DNA of 64,000 nucleotides, from contig OX465588.1 in the NCBI GenBank assembly GCA_950022655.1, forward strand, positions 27,265,525 to 27,329,524. Reading direction: 5' to 3'. The translations under genes were made by a program, and so were the position numbers. The notes under the pieces were generated by a model. It saw only the letters and a program-made list of their open reading frames with translations. It was not told the origin of the DNA and did no database searches. The DNA is from Alentia gelatinosa. Its lineage: Eukaryota; Annelida; Polychaeta; Phyllodocida; Polynoidae. Of this stretch, positions 29,501 through 42,595 are shown one piece after another (within the stretch, counting starts at the first letter, position 1; each line of letters starts with the position of its first letter).

Positions 29501-31701
29501 GTGTCTGACTACACACTTGCAGAATCACCAGTCTACGAATTACTACCTGCTGCTAGGAGGGCAGTATAATAATGTTCTGGCGCACTGTGACGGAGTGAAG
29601 GAGCATGAATGGATGACCTAGTGAGTGAATAAAATAGCGCTTTTTTTAAATAAGAAAACGTAGTGACCGAGTCCGGAGGATGCTATTCTCAGCCTTTTGT
29701 AACACTCCGTTGTCGGGATGTATGTTATGCAACAAAGAACCTCCAATAATCATCCCTACGGACTCAAGAACCACGTTTTCTCTCATGACACACCTTGGAG
29801 CATCTTCAGTGTAACATAGTAAGTGGTTACTCCCTGATTGTACACTGGAGACACAAGTAGTCCTACATATGTTTATATTACAAATGTGGAATCCCCAAAA
29901 ATAATATCGTGAATATTCATAAGGGAATAACTAATTTAATATTTTATTTAGATTACATTATACCACAAACTTAACTCTTAATAAATTGATCCCGATAGTT
30001 CTTTTTTTTTTATATTCGCTTCCTCATACATGCACTGCCTCTACCAGTATGAGGTAATCATGCACTGCCTATAACGTATGACGTAACCTGGTTGGGATCA
30101 GAGATTCGGGTCAACATGGCGTCGGGCAGGTCTATTTATAAGTCCGTCCATGTGATACATCCCTCGTATCTCCCTGACCAGGTGTACGGGAAACTGTATC
30201 ACCCCCGTCCATCCAATACCCTGAGGGTGCAGAGAGAGGCCCACACGGACATTGCAGGTTAATGGGATCTCCTCTTACCCACCCTGCACCCCCGCTTGAT
30301 CCAAGCACCCTCACAGACCGGGGTAGCAGTATTTTTGGATGTAACAGTGCCAGGGGCGATGACTAAGACCTAAACACAGCAGATAGCACCTGGGGACTTG
30401 TGTCTTGTTTGTTTGTGAAACCCAAGCTGGTTTATACCCAGGCTTAAAATCCGGCTTGAATCTCGCAGATCCTCATTCCCATCCGGATTTAAGAGGATTA
30501 CATATCACCAGATTAGGATGTGTTGATAATAAACAGTCCTAATACTAACTGTAGACAAACTCAAGCCACGCCGGATCCAATACTCTATTGGTCATACTTA
30601 TTTTGGGTCACCTTTTTTTAACAGTTCAAGGTACATAATTGTTGTGGATTTTGAACGATAACTTCATCAATGCACCACACAAGGACGTGTTTACATACCA
30701 ACACCCTGAGAGCCAGACTCGCGAGCTATGAGTCATTACCATCTAAACAGATGAGTTATGCAAATGATGCAGACTAACTCGCGCATGCGCACTTCAATTC
30801 TATAACACTGACATTAACGGTGTGAACGCCCCCTTCTTGGGAGCACTCGGTAATTTCCATCTAAATGGAAAGAATTGAATTATTCTCTCAAATGGAGGGT
30901 AGTCACGTTTTCTATTCTGCTGAGTCGAGGCAGACGACTACTTTTATGAGCTGTGAATTCCGCGAGAAGTCCACTGAGTGCTGTGAGGAAGACTCTGCTT
31001 GGTGTTCTCTTTGTTAGCCGAACACTGTGAAGGAGAGTGTTGACACACCCAAGTGTGTATATATGCATAATATATCAACTTTTTACCTTGCCTTCAGTCT
31101 TTTTCTTCATAATTTTCTTCCTGTAAACACTCGCCTTTTTAAGGGACAGAACTGCGAGGGAAAGTAGAAAGAGTTGGTCCTCTGCTGCTCTTTTCCTTTT
31201 CTATTACAGAAAAGAGGTAAATAGATTGTATTAGCCGCTCCGGCTTACAGTTACGACAATAATGAGAGGTATTTCGGGATCGTGTGGCAGGGTGCTGGGC
31301 GATAATACAGTCACTTTCCCGCAGAAATTACCCGCGGGCCGACATGGCTCAGACAGATGATGGAATACGGCGGGGGCCGCTTCGTCTGCGCTCAGCCGCC
31401 ATTACACGGACAGCCGCGCGGCGCAGCTTACGAGAACACGCAGTGTTGTGGATAAATCCTATAACAATATTTCTGAATTTTTATTATGATTACTCGAAGA
31501 GATCGCTTTTGAATATATTAACACGTGTTTGCTGGTAAATCCCAAAGCAGATTTTGTATTATACGGAAACTGGCTTACTTTCTTCGTACGTCATAAATTG
31601 GCGATCTGATATATCTCGATGCCAAAGGGAGAGGGGTATATCTGGTCGAGAAGTTTACCAAGTATTTTTACGTACGAAGAGAGTCGGCATTTTCTCCTTT
31701 T

Positions 31702-31704
<3 letters not shown>
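29501..31704. other. No gene recognised; CpG patch near 31.3 kb
   Basis: Contains an NRF1-type palindrome GCGCATGCGC at about 30782 and a CpG-rich patch at 31260-31450. That patch holds a short frame from ATG at 31344 in fair context (basic, Arg-rich), not recognised as a known protein. Confidence 0.35.

Positions 31705-31781
<77 letters not shown>
31705..31781. repeat. (TA)n microsatellite
   Basis: An almost pure alternating AT tract, ending in TATTTATTTATTTATC. Confidence 0.97.
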
Positions 31782-33690
31782 TTATTTATTTATCTTAAAC
31801 TGGCTAGATCTTACCTAGTCACGTGATGACATACCCCGCACGTCGGCTGGTAAGTATCACATTAGAAATGCTATGCTGAATCCTAACGAGGTGACCCATC
31901 AGAATATATACATGTATGAACACATATTGTACGTCAAAAATACGTGGTAGAATTGTTGATCATATACAACCCGATGCCGACGGCTGAAGGATATATCTGG
32001 CAGTATGTGTAGCTAATATGGCCATAGGTATATAATAATAGACCTGAAGGAAGATTGACTAGCTTATATGAAAGAAAGGGATCTTTCGCAAAAATTCCAC
32101 ATTACTCATCAATCTTTTCTAGCCTAACGTCTAGTAACAGTTTCTGTTCTGCTCACTCGTGTTTATGGCCTGTTTGTTTTAGAAAGACTCGTCATTGAGC
32201 GATAATGAGCGGGTTATAGCTGTTTTATCGCCCACCTTTTACTGCTGGTTCCTGGCATGCACGTGTCTAGCCATCAACACGGCATGTCACTGTTTGTACG
32301 CATGCGCGGCCTTTCACGGAATCCGGGTATACTTCATCCAGCAGAAGCTGATTCCGACTACATTTAATGAATATCATATAAGGGACAGAGATGTCAGTCG
32401 GGATCTGGGTGAAAAAACATTTATGAAATTTCCTGCCACCAAAGACTAGATAATGTAGAAGACACCCATTTTTCGACCATAGCCTGGCGCAGAGGGACTT
32501 TAGAGAGGTTCAAATCACAGTTTTAATGGCGTGAATGTGGCCCAATTATCTTTGTTTTACAAAAGAAAAATAATTGCTTTTGAAAAGTGGATAGCTGCTA
32601 TCCTACAGGTTATTTTGACATAACTATGATGGTTGGTATTGGAATTATGGAACTGTGTAAACACAGGGCAGGGACAGTGAAATCACAAATCCCGAAAAAT
32701 CGGCCGGTGGTTTGGGGACGGCCTAGGGCCCCAACGACTTCGAGGGATAGTGTCCCCGAGGGAGCCCCAGAGGCGAAGCCCTCGGAAGTTCCTCATTTTG
32801 CGCTACTTTAAGTGAATTCCTGGCCTCGGCTGAGAGCTCGAATGGCCATAATTGCGCAATTCTAACTCCCCATCTTCCAGTGTTTTTGTCATATTGCGCC
32901 ACCCCCAATAAAATGCTCTCCTCGGATTTACATTGATCCCAAGAAATACCCTTGGGGAGTCAAAAAGCTTGCCGGCTTGCCAGAAGGTCCTGGATGGAGT
33001 ATAGTATCCCTCCAATTCCTTCTCCAATCGCAAAAAACAACTGTTTACAAGAACTAATGAATACAAATAAAGACTGTCCTTGATAATTCCAAATTCTTAA
33101 AGACTCCAATCGACTGGAAAATATAATCCAGTATGCCATCGGTGACTTGAGGTTCTTTAAGTGGTGGAACAGCAGATTAAATGTGTTAATATGGAGTGAG
33201 GGCCCACGTGCCCGTCAAGACTTACTTGTCGTTCCCCCAACACCTCCCTCGGGGGGAGAACACGCTTATTCCATCTGGCAGAAAATTAGAAAAATAAACC
33301 CCATCGCGATGTGGTTTCAAAACAAATATTTCGCCTGGAAGTGGAATGATTGGCCTCCAGGCCACCGCCAATAAATCGAGATTCAACAAACTAAATAGTT
33401 AATGAACAGTGACGGGCCCCGGCAGCGGACAGAGGCCCATTGACACCGTCACGAGGCCGCGGGGCGAGGCCCGAGGTCACCAGGTCCTGCCCCGTGAAGG
33501 TCAAACAGGTCAAACCAGGCTCCTCGAGCTGCTATCGGGAGAACGAGGCGTACTTTATTAGCGCGACTGTCTGAGGGAGAATTGAAGTGGCTGTTAACTA
33601 ATGGAGCGTGACGAGAGGGGCGGGACATCTCTGGTCTTCATTGAGGGAGCTCAGTTCAGCGTCATTTATTGGTGGGGATCAATGCTTGAG
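31782..33690. other. No confident gene; decayed M1 piece and possible coding relic
   Basis: 32485-32608 resembles the right half of M1 ('CAATTATCTTTGTTTTACAAAAG', 'GAAAAGTGGATAGCTGC'). At 32700-33380 several medium frames on the minus strand look mildly protein-like (for example 32803-33066) but share no continuous frame. A degraded mobile-element reading frame is possible, and I cannot name it. Confidence 0.3.
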
Positions 33691-34520
33691 CCCTTAGGCT
33701 CGGAACTGCTCGGAGCTGCTCAACTACTGCTCGGAGCTGCTCAAATAATTAGAAGGAAACTCACGAGATGAGAATAACTTGGTCCGTACTCCACCAGGTT
33801 TGACTGCGGAGTAATTTACGAAGTGAAACAGTCAACTACGTAGCTGTTAAACGAGGTGGAGTGCAGACCAAGTTTTTTCATCGAGTGGATTTCTGATTCT
33901 ATCTCACCCCGTATAACATCATTTATTGATGAAATAACTCACCAAATTAGCCGTTGAGTATTGGGTACAATGCCTTCACAGCCGTGGAGAACGAGTTCCT
34001 AAGCTAATGTTCAGCCTATGGAGGTTACTGGGGTGAGATAATGCTCGGTACTGTTCAAATACTGTTCGGAGCTGCTCATAGCTGCTCAAATACCACTCGG
34101 AGCTGCTCAAATACTGCTCGGAGCTGCCTGGTCCCGCTTGGAGCAGTCCAGAGGTGTTCAGAACGTCTATATTGCTTCAGGGCTTCAGGGCTTCAGAGAT
34201 GCTCTGTTCTGCCCCGGTGGCGCTTAAACATAATCGGAACTGCTCAAATGCTGTTGACAGTATTTTCTTGCAGTGCCCCTAGGAGTTGCTCAGACCTGCT
34301 TGAATGCTGCTCAGAGCTGTCCTGTTCTTCCCGATGCTGATTAGATATATGCATAGCTGCTCGAAGCTGCTCAGAGCTGCTGATATACTCGGAGCCACTA
34401 ACATACTTCTCAATACTCCACCAAGCTGCTATGTGTTTGGGGCTACTCAAATATGCTCGGAACTGTCAGGAGCTGTTCAGAGCTGCCCAATTACTGTTCA
34501 GGGCTTCACAGAGCTGCTCT
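33690..34520. repeat. Degenerate 'GAGCTGCTCAAATACTGCTCG' repeats, interrupted
   Basis: Loose units around CTGCTCGGAGCTGCTCAAAT run at 33690-33745 and again at 34035-34520. An F-type MITE plus unique sequence lies between. GAGCTGCTC is itself nearly palindromic. Confidence 0.75.
33749..33905. mobile_element. F foldback MITE with about 40-bp inverted ends
   Basis: The left arm 33756-33795 (GAAACTCACGAGATGAGAAT through ACTTGGTCCGTACTCCACC) is the near reverse complement of the right arm 33855-33893. It is inserted within the GAGCTGCTC repeat tract. The same sequence recurs at 42481-42595. Non-coding. Confidence 0.85.
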
Positions 34521-34708
34521 GTTGGGCCCTGAGGGACTCGGGGTATGAAATAAGACAGAGAATGCAGACAGCATCCCCCCACCCTCAATGGCAACCCCAG
34601 GCCCGTTAATCCCCATCGCCACTTACACTAATAAAGGTCAGCTCTAATGCTGGCTGGGGATTGAGCTGCTGGGGTCAGAGTGATGCTACTGTGAGTTACT
34701 CACTATGA

Positions 34709-35124
34709 CCTGTTTGTTAAGATTATTTTTTACGTCCCATCAACAACTACATAACTTTTCCAGACTTTCTCAATGTTCCGCTTTTTCTACCTGGTTTTAG
34801 ACCAGTGATCGAATCTATCATATAGCTTTAGGTAAAAATCTCACCTCTACATATTCATCGAGCTGAGAGTTCTTTCACTTGCCACACCACATGGTGTGAG
34901 AACGACTGGGCTTTGATAGAGCAGCAAATCTACCACTGCTGGGGATGGAGGAGAAAGGTTGCTGAACACCACACCACATAGACATAGTATGAGAAGGAAT
35001 GGCCTTCGATATCGATGTAAGTCTACCACTGCTGTGGATGAAGAAGAAAGTGACTGCAGTTGGCCTCGAACCCACAGCCTTAGGATTACGAGCCCTGTGC
35101 CTTAACCACTGAGCGAACTCCCCC
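34709..35124 (-). mobile_element. tRNA-SINE, near full length
   Basis: The minus-strand head contains GAGTTCGCTCAGTGGTTAAG (A-box region) and GGTTCGAGGCC (B-box-like). Two body modules follow, and a degraded tail (ACGTAAAAAATAATCTTAAC) near 34715-34735. Confidence 0.85.
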
Positions 35125-36004
35125 ACTATAAGTCTGGCTTGTGTGAACGTGAAGTGAAACGAGTAATTCAACCCAAGCATGGCAATGCATTGAACTGTAT
35201 CGGACTCTATTGAAATTTGATCCACTGTAAAAATTGTTGCCCACTGTAAAAATTGTTGCACCTATTTAGTGAGTGAAACTATATTTTTCTTGCTTTGTTT
35301 TATAATTTCACAGGTTAATATTACAGCTCCTTTAAACGAAACAAAGTAATATTCATACAAGTGGTGCAATTTCCAGATTGAAAACTGTTAATTCACGAAT
35401 CATAACGATATTGATAAACTGATTTTGTATTTCAGTAAGACCTATGTGACTTAAGTGCTTTCCTTGAGTCTATATACAGAGTAAGAGTAGTCGATAGGAA
35501 ATTACTCATAATCCTATCCAAGAAAGGATTTTCGCCAAGTAGATTTTTCCTTTATCGCTAGAAAGAAAATCTTGGCGAAATGGATCGAGGAAAGCAGCAC
35601 TCCTTCAGACTTCATATTACAGCCAAAATGTGATCAGCACGATAAAACAAAACGATAACCGATTAAATGCACATTTCCCCAGCAAATTTCCAAATTCAAA
35701 ACTTCATCTCGGCGTCGTATGAGATGAAATCGATTGTTTCTCCAATGAGAAAGCAGTTTCGTCTTCTTTATCCATTTTAGAGACATTATGGAATTCAAGG
35801 ACAGGTAAAATAACTGAAATGCCACCATTCAGGCTGGGCTCGTGGGGCACATGGCTTATCAACATGGTAATAATCCCTCAGTGAGAGAAAAACCTATAAT
35901 TCCCCGCCTGGCGCACCTGAGACTCGCCTGAACCTCACCTGAGGCTCGTGGGGAGTGTGCCAGTAGGGGAGGGGTGATTTATGTCCAACAACAAACGTAA
36001 TGCC
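35125..36004. other. No gene recognised; small hairpin
   Basis: ATTTTCGCCAAG (35528-35539) pairs with CTTGGCGAAAT (35571-35581) across a 31-nt loop. The sequence is otherwise AT-rich with no coding evidence. Confidence 0.45.
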
Positions 36005-36470
36005 TGGGCGGCGTGTGGGGCGCAGGTAGGAGGGGGTGAGAGGGGGAGAGAGGTGGGGTGAGAGAAGGGAGAGAGTTGGGATGAGAGGGGGAGTATGAGA
36101 GGGGGTAAGAGGGGGATAGAGATGGGGGAGAGCGGAGCGAGATGGGATGGGGGAGGTAGTAAGAGAGGGGGTGAGAGAGGGAGTAAGAAAGGGGTGAAAG
36201 GTGGTGAGAGGGTGTAAGGGGGGTGAGAGAAAGGGTGATAGGGTGTGATAGGGGGTGAGAGAGGGGGTTAGAGAGAGGGTGAGAGGGGCTGAAAGGGGTG
36301 AGAGAGGGGTGAGAGAGGGGATGAGAGACAGGTGGGTGAGAGGGGATTAGAAGGGGTGAGAGGGAGGGTGAGACGGGATGAGAAGGGGTTAGAGAGAGGG
36401 TAAGGGAGGGGCTGAGACAGGCTGAGTGAGGGGTGGGAGAAGGGTGAGGGGGTGGGGGAAGATCCTTCAT
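36005..36470. repeat. G-rich short-period tandem repeat
   Basis: Degenerate units resemble GGGGTGAGAGAGG (about 11-14 bp). The Ser/Pro/Leu-rich minus-strand frame (165 codons) is derived from it. Confidence 0.9.
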
Positions 36471-36518
36471 TGACACCTGGAAACGCTGAGTGGTTACCTA
36501 CCATATACTGGGAACAAT

Positions 36519-36780
36519 CGGCATGTTCATCATTGATGAATGAGCGTGGATTTACAAAACAAAAATAGCAATTGAAAGGTTGGCTTATATTCAGGATATC
36601 ATATCATACTTTTTCCTGTAACCCACTTGCACTCAGCCCACTTGCCATTTCTACTGCTGCCTCCCCAAGATCAAAATATATCTAGTACCAGTAGGTCAAA
36701 TGAGATATTTCGGTCTGTAAAGATTAGTCTTGGTCAGTTTTGCACGCCTCTTAAACACTGAGACACTGGCCTTCTATACC
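36519..36780 (+). mobile_element. Interspersed repeat 'P', copy 1
   Basis: It shares ATGTTCATCATTGATGAATG, 'AACCCACTTG', 'CAAATATATC.AG.ACCAGT', 'GGTCA.TGAG.TA.TTC.GTCTG' and 'CTC.TAA.ACACTG' with 44120-44580, in the same order. Class unknown, no open frame, and ends undefined. Confidence 0.55.
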
Positions 36781-38084
36781 TTTCAGTAGCGGTATTTAAC
36801 TTCGTTCCTGATGTCGCGTTTTATTGCCACGGTATCTGTATCTCTCTTTTTTAGTTTTTCAGTCTTTCTCACCTACATTTCGGTTATATTTTTTATCCAA
36901 AGAAACTCTCCCCCCCCCCCTCACACACACACACACACATATCTTACCTCTCAGGTTCAAACCGAGAAGAAAACACAGGACAACAGATGGCGGCCTGATG
37001 GTACTTAAATCAGAATCATCGGCGGTATGTACAAGACGCATTGCTCCTGTGACAAAAGCTGATATATGATAAACCCATCACTTAAAATCACATTTTCTTA
37101 CGCCCAGATAAATCACAGTTAATGTGTGGCGTTAAATAAGAAACACGGTGTAATGTGCAAACCATGGGGCTGCATGTTACGCCGATTTAATATCTATCGT
37201 ATACAAAGTCCCCATTGAAATGAATGGGGACGCAGTTTACAAACTATTTAAAAACTTTCACACACCATAACCATTGTATACGGTTTCCAAATCATTGCAT
37301 AGGATTTCGAATCCATTGTATTCGAAATTGAAAACCATTGCATACGAAAAATACACATACGGTTGGAGAGCAAAAAAAAAGAATGATATACCCTATAATA
37401 TATCAACTCCTGAATGGCAGTAGGCCTACGTGGCTAGGCCCAACTGTTCACCGCTGAAGCTAGTGTGTAAAAAAAAATGTACATATCAATCCCTGGGTTT
37501 AATTTAGTGAAGAAGATGGATGATGAATATAAGAAACGATAGATTTGCGAAGGCGACTCCAGGTCGACTCCGGGTGGTGATTTGATGCACGCTACGCAGT
37601 GGTGAGCTGCTCGTAACCAGGCGTACATGCAACAGCTGTGCCGTACACTCGCATACTGCACCCCTGCACCTGAGTTTACCATGCTCTTAACGCTATCTTT
37701 ATGGACAGGGCATCTAAATAGTGCACCACAAACACCGCCTATTTCCGCGGAGTTTAATATTCACCGGATCGACCCACATTTGGAGATCTATGATTGGTGA
37801 CGTCATAGACAGTCATGGGGGACTTGACGCAATGCATGCTGGGTAATATATTCATCGATACTGGTCAGCGATGACTGAAGCCAATATACGGCCGTACTCT
37901 TTGATTGAAGGTCAATATTTTGTGACTGACTTTGTGAGCGTTGAACACTGAAAGGCCAGGGATCTGTACGCACAGGGGTATGGGTGTACTTCCCGACAGC
38001 TGGGGCGCCATATTGAATCTGCGCACCAGATAACGCGTCAATAACATGTTCACACGTCACCCATTACAACGTGCAGTGGGTATA
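36781..38084. other. No gene recognised; SINE tail fragment and C/CA run
   Basis: A C10 run followed by (CA)n lies at 36909-36940. 37085-37146 (GTGGCGTTAAATAAGAAACA) resembles the 3' end of a lophotrochozoan-type SINE in plus orientation. Several short local repeats 'CATTGTATACGGTTTCCAAA' / 'CCATTGCATACGAAAAAT' lie near 37270-37350. Confidence 0.45.
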
Positions 38085-38775
38085 CATGGTCCTGAGCCTA
38101 CATTTCATGATAACAAATGCATCTGGTTCCACATATCATGGATATACAGTGTAACCTGCTTTATGGGGACACCCTCCGTTTCAGAACAAGTATCCCCATT
38201 AGCAGAGCCTCCCCTTAAGTAGGGTAAACTCAAACATCTGATAAAGTGGGGAGAAATCTGGTCGGAGCAAACGTGCCCTCTTTTCACAGAGTGTCCCTTC
38301 AGCAGGGTTCCACTGTGCACGGTCCTGATAATAGAAATCATGATCATACATGGTGCCGGCCCCACATATCATGATAATGTATAGATGTTTCTGTACCACA
38401 TATTATAATAATACCTTGTCCTGGCCCAATATATCATGGTAATACATTTCTTGTGTGTAACATATGTCAGGATATTGCTGGCCCCACATATCATGATAAC
38501 CCAGGTTTATGCTCTGCATATCATGATAATACATGTGTATGCCCTACATATCACGATAATACATGTTTCTGATCCCACATATCATGATAATACATGGTCT
38601 TGGCCCCACGCATCAGGACAATACATGTTTATGCCTTACATATCGTGATGATACATATATTCCTGATCCCACATATCATGATAATACATGGCCTTGGTCC
38701 CACACATCATGATAATACATGTTTATGCCCTATATATCATGATAATACATGTCCTGGCCCCACGCATCATAATAC
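38085..38775. repeat. About 30-bp minisatellite, split by unique sequence
   Basis: Units resemble CCCCACATATCATGATAATA plus CATGTTTATG. The array lies mainly at 38340-38775, with outlying units at 38085-38150 separated by about 190 bp of unrelated sequence. Confidence 0.9.
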
Positions 38776-40712
38776 ATAGTGCTACCCCGCGTATCACCTT
38801 CCGCCTGATAAGACCCGGATATCAGCTGGCGGCAGGAAGCGGAAACGGATGTAGACGACGTAGATCTGTGACGTCGAGTGTGACATCACGCAGCGACGTG
38901 CGGGGTTATCACACGTCCGGTATGCGTGATTCACGCGGTGGCCGCTTGGGGTCGCGCCGGACGGACTGAGACGCCGCTCTGGCACGCGTCCATCCAGGGA
39001 GCAGTCATTACTGAAACGACACCAGTCCGGGGAGCAGTCAGTTATTCAGCCGACCACTCCGATTACCTGCACCTCATTTTCCGATGACTGGTTTCTGTAG
39101 GACGAGTCAATATTTGAAGCGATTACCATTCTGGTGGAGTCTTGGTGGAGTCCTGGTAGCGTAAATCAGTACAAGGGGGGACTGCTCTGCCTCTGTCTCA
39201 GGTACACGAAGTGATCATAGAACACCCCACACTAAGAACCTTCAACCACTCGTCTTCAAACATGGGACCAGTGACGGACATAAATACAACAATTATGTCC
39301 GTTAGCATGGACGAAATGGATGTTTTTACTAAATTAAATAGGGTCATGTGCATATATGTATGTGATTTTTACTAAGAATGAGCAGCTCCGTTTTAATTCT
39401 ACATGAGGCTAAATTTTAGAAATACCAGCTCAGATTACAAGCTACACTAAGAAAGAAAGAAAAAGGGATATTTTCCTTGTAGACAAACTCCTTTTTTCAA
39501 TCTTAAGATATCTAAGTTGAAAAAAAATTTAGGTTTTGTTTTTGGAATATGAAAATGTTTTCGAGACTATTAGAGCCCCATTAGGATCCGGCTATTTCCA
39601 ACTAAAAAGGACCATTCATAAGCTGTTAAAAATGAAATAATGGTTTCTGATTTAAAATGAAATAATGTATCACATTTTAATTTTTCTAGGCATATGAGAG
39701 AGTAATTAAGGCCAGAGCACACTTGGCAATATTTTACCTTGCGATATGCTCATCCTTTGGTCGAGGTACAAAATCGCAAGGCAGTTAATGGAGTTTTAAC
39801 CATTTTGCTTCGCTATGATGAATGGAGACATTCCCGGATGTAGTAGCCTACGCCATGATGCCTTGAGATATTATTACCGCACTATAAATAAGTGTTATCT
39901 TCTTGATGAATTAATGCAAATATTTTGATGATATATGCCCAGCAAATGTAAAACTATATTATAGTTGATATCATTACTATCTTCTTCTGAGTAATGCATA
40001 CAGTTCTGTAATATGAGGACAGTGATAGCCAGTTATCTATCGTACGGGTCAGTGGTTGAATGTCACCCGCGTCATGGGTCACTGCGTGAATGGCACCACT
40101 GCCCTCCGCCTATCACCAGGGAACACTCATCATGGCTTAACAATAACCTAGTCCCAAGCTCCACGTACAACAATGCTGCAAACGGCCACCTTTAACATCA
40201 CACTAACAGGCCTCCACCATTACATCAATTAGAAAGCTGCAGAAATAAAGTCACTAAAACCTTCTTTGTCTCGTCCCTTTTAACTCGGAATTTCCTGCTT
40301 TTACTGTCGCTCAAAGGAACTCTTTTTCATTTCATCAATGCCAGGTTATCTCTGTAGTCAAAGAACACTGGATGAAAACATTACGACAAGCAGTTCCAGG
40401 AGAATAAGTTGTGATTTATCTTTCAAAATGAATTAGGGAAGAAGCCATTTAAAAATACAATTATGATAAATCTTACATTTACAAAATACATTTATGTGCA
40501 CCCTTTTACGGTGTGGTCTACAATAGATGAGCTTTGATGTCGAAGTTCTAGTTTAGAGTATACAAAAAATTTAAAAAAGAAACTTCAGAGTATAAAGCTG
40601 GGATGTGAATCTTCAATTATGTAAAAGTTCAATATAGTTATTGCTAGATAGTGATTTGAGAACTACAATAGCGAAAGATGCGATTATAAAAGAGACCAAG
40701 CGAACACTTTCA
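38776..40712. other. No gene recognised; CpG patch at 38.8-39.0 kb
   Basis: 38800-38990 is CpG-rich with TGACGTCG and TGACATCACG, weak CRE-like sites. The remainder is AT-rich without features. Confidence 0.35.
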
Positions 40713-40800
40713 CAGGGATGTTAGTTGGGGTCAGAAGAAAAGAGTGTATATATTTTTCATGTAGAATTTACTGCATTAGAGAGACCGAGAATGGAACCGG
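40713..40800 (+). mobile_element. M1 MITE, left half
   Basis: Starts CAGGGATGTTAGTTGGGGTC and continues 'TTTTTCATGTAGAATTTACTGC' and 'AGAGAGACCGAGAA'. The right half is missing. Confidence 0.7.
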
Positions 40801-41504
40801 AACTATTTTCAAATCCCGGCTGTTGATTGGCTAGTTCATTTCCGACGTTATCAATAAATGCTACGCTACAGTCATAGCGTAGTATCATCACTTTCATTAT
40901 CACCCTTGGTAACCTACTGGGTATTTTAGACAATGTTAATTCTATAGTGAATCTAATACCAGGGATAAGATCAAAATAACCAACTCCACCGACTCATTCA
41001 TTTCCGGCAAATACCCTTCAGTGACATATGAAGCTGACTGAATGAGGAACCAGCAATTAGACACTGTATTCATCATGTTTGAGGTCAGGACCCACCAGAG
41101 GTCGCCACTGCTGGGAATAACTCAGGGGAATTACCTCATAACGGAGTTAATAAGGGTGGTGATCGCGTAATTCCCAAGCATCTCCAAGATTTCCCTCCCG
41201 ACCCTCCCAATGAATGACCTCCTCTAGCTTGGGTCTTGAGCCAGCTGAATAGAATTCCCGCCAAGTGACATTAACCATGGATAAAGATAGATCTATGTGT
41301 CCCAAGACAATAATGTAGGTTCACTTCCCATGACAATTTGACATGTCTGTATGATGTCTCCTTGAAATGGATTAGGAAGAGTAACTATTTCTATATTCTA
41401 CATGATAATTTCCTCAAAATGGAAAACAATCATAATTTGATTCTAAAATATCCAATCCCCGTTACACCAGACGAAGAGTTGTTATTGTATTTGTTACAAA
41501 AAAG
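40801..41504. other. No gene recognised
   Basis: No repeat family or exon recognised. Confidence 0.35.
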
Positions 41505-41757
41505 TAGGGATGTCAGTTGGAGATATGAAGAACGTGGGAAATATGTGGAATTTGCTGCCTGAGAGAGACTCGGAAAATGTGGATAACACAGCGTTGTTGG
41601 CCATGGAATGCGGCAGGGGTGTGTGGGGAGATATCAACCGCTGTCAATTGGTGTGAATGAGGCTCGATTTATACCATCTTCGCTTACACAAAAGGGTTTT
41701 TTACTAGTTGGAAATGATACGAAGGATCCCATTGAAATGTGGAAAACTGCCATCAAT
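41505..41757 (+). mobile_element. M1 MITE copy
   Basis: Left end TAGGGATGTCAGTTGG. The right end AAACTGCCATC is followed by a decayed terminus. The interior 'TGGAATTTGCTGCCTGAGAG', 'GAATGAGGCTCGATTTATAC' and 'AAATGTGGAAAACTGCCATC' aligns with the other copies. Confidence 0.75.
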
Positions 41758-42480
41758 GCTGTTCATATGCTGCTCTGTGTATAAATTGGATACACACCTC
41801 CATTCAGATCTATCCTCACCTCTCTCTGAGTATATTCGTGTTCGACGTCACTTTAGGGCCTGTATGTGGTCGGTAATTCAGTAGGGACTTGGTGTTCACC
41901 CACTCTGAGATGTGGCTCGGGCAGCGGGCTCGTTTTTAACGCCCAGCTCGGGCTCAGAAGAGGGAATAAGAGTCTCCAGGTTCAACCCGGCGGGAATCGA
42001 CCCAAAGCCAATCACTCTGCAAGAATTTGTGGAGGGAACTCAAGACACCGAGACACCCGACACGCCAAAACGAGGCTCTAGGGGAAATAAAATAGTCCCT
42101 GGATATACACAGAAAGTAGTCCGGGCTATCACTCTCCAAACACACCCTTGCTCCTGTGGCTACTCATATGGGACATCGACCGTATATCTGCTTGGTGAGG
42201 GTTGTCAGATGTGAAGACGAGGCTGTATTGAAGACTAAGCTGGCCGCATGAGGTCGCTCTCACTTTTGCAGTATGGGTAACGTCATTCAAATCCTTGTAT
42301 CCCAAGGCAATGCCGACTGTACAACGACTGCCATGTGATCATGAACTCGGATTCTCTTATCACACCCCGGTACTTTTTCTCCATAGACTTAACGTTAGGA
42401 ACTCATACTCCACGACCGTGAACGTATAGCTCCCAATACTCTATAGCGAATTGAATGTGTTATTTTATTGGGTAAGATAA
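41758..42480. other. No gene recognised
   Basis: A 100-codon plus-strand frame (41912-42214) has no domain or splice support and an opposite-strand frame overlaps it. Confidence 0.3.
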
Positions 42481-42595
42481 AATCAGAAACCTAATCCATG
42501 AAAATAACTTGGTCCACACTCCACCGAATTTGGCCTGTGAAGTACGGAATATATTATTTTCATCTTGTGAGTTTCCTTCTAATTATGGTACAGTT
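42481..42595. mobile_element. F foldback MITE, second copy
   Basis: AATAACTTGGTCCACACTCC and CATCTTGTGAGTTTCCTTCT are the two arms, matching in reverse orientation the copy at 33749-33905. The inner arm is shorter here. Confidence 0.75.

Noticed and set aside
32700..33380. Possible coding relic on the minus strand
   Set aside because: No single frame stays open and no motif of a known transposon protein could be pointed to.
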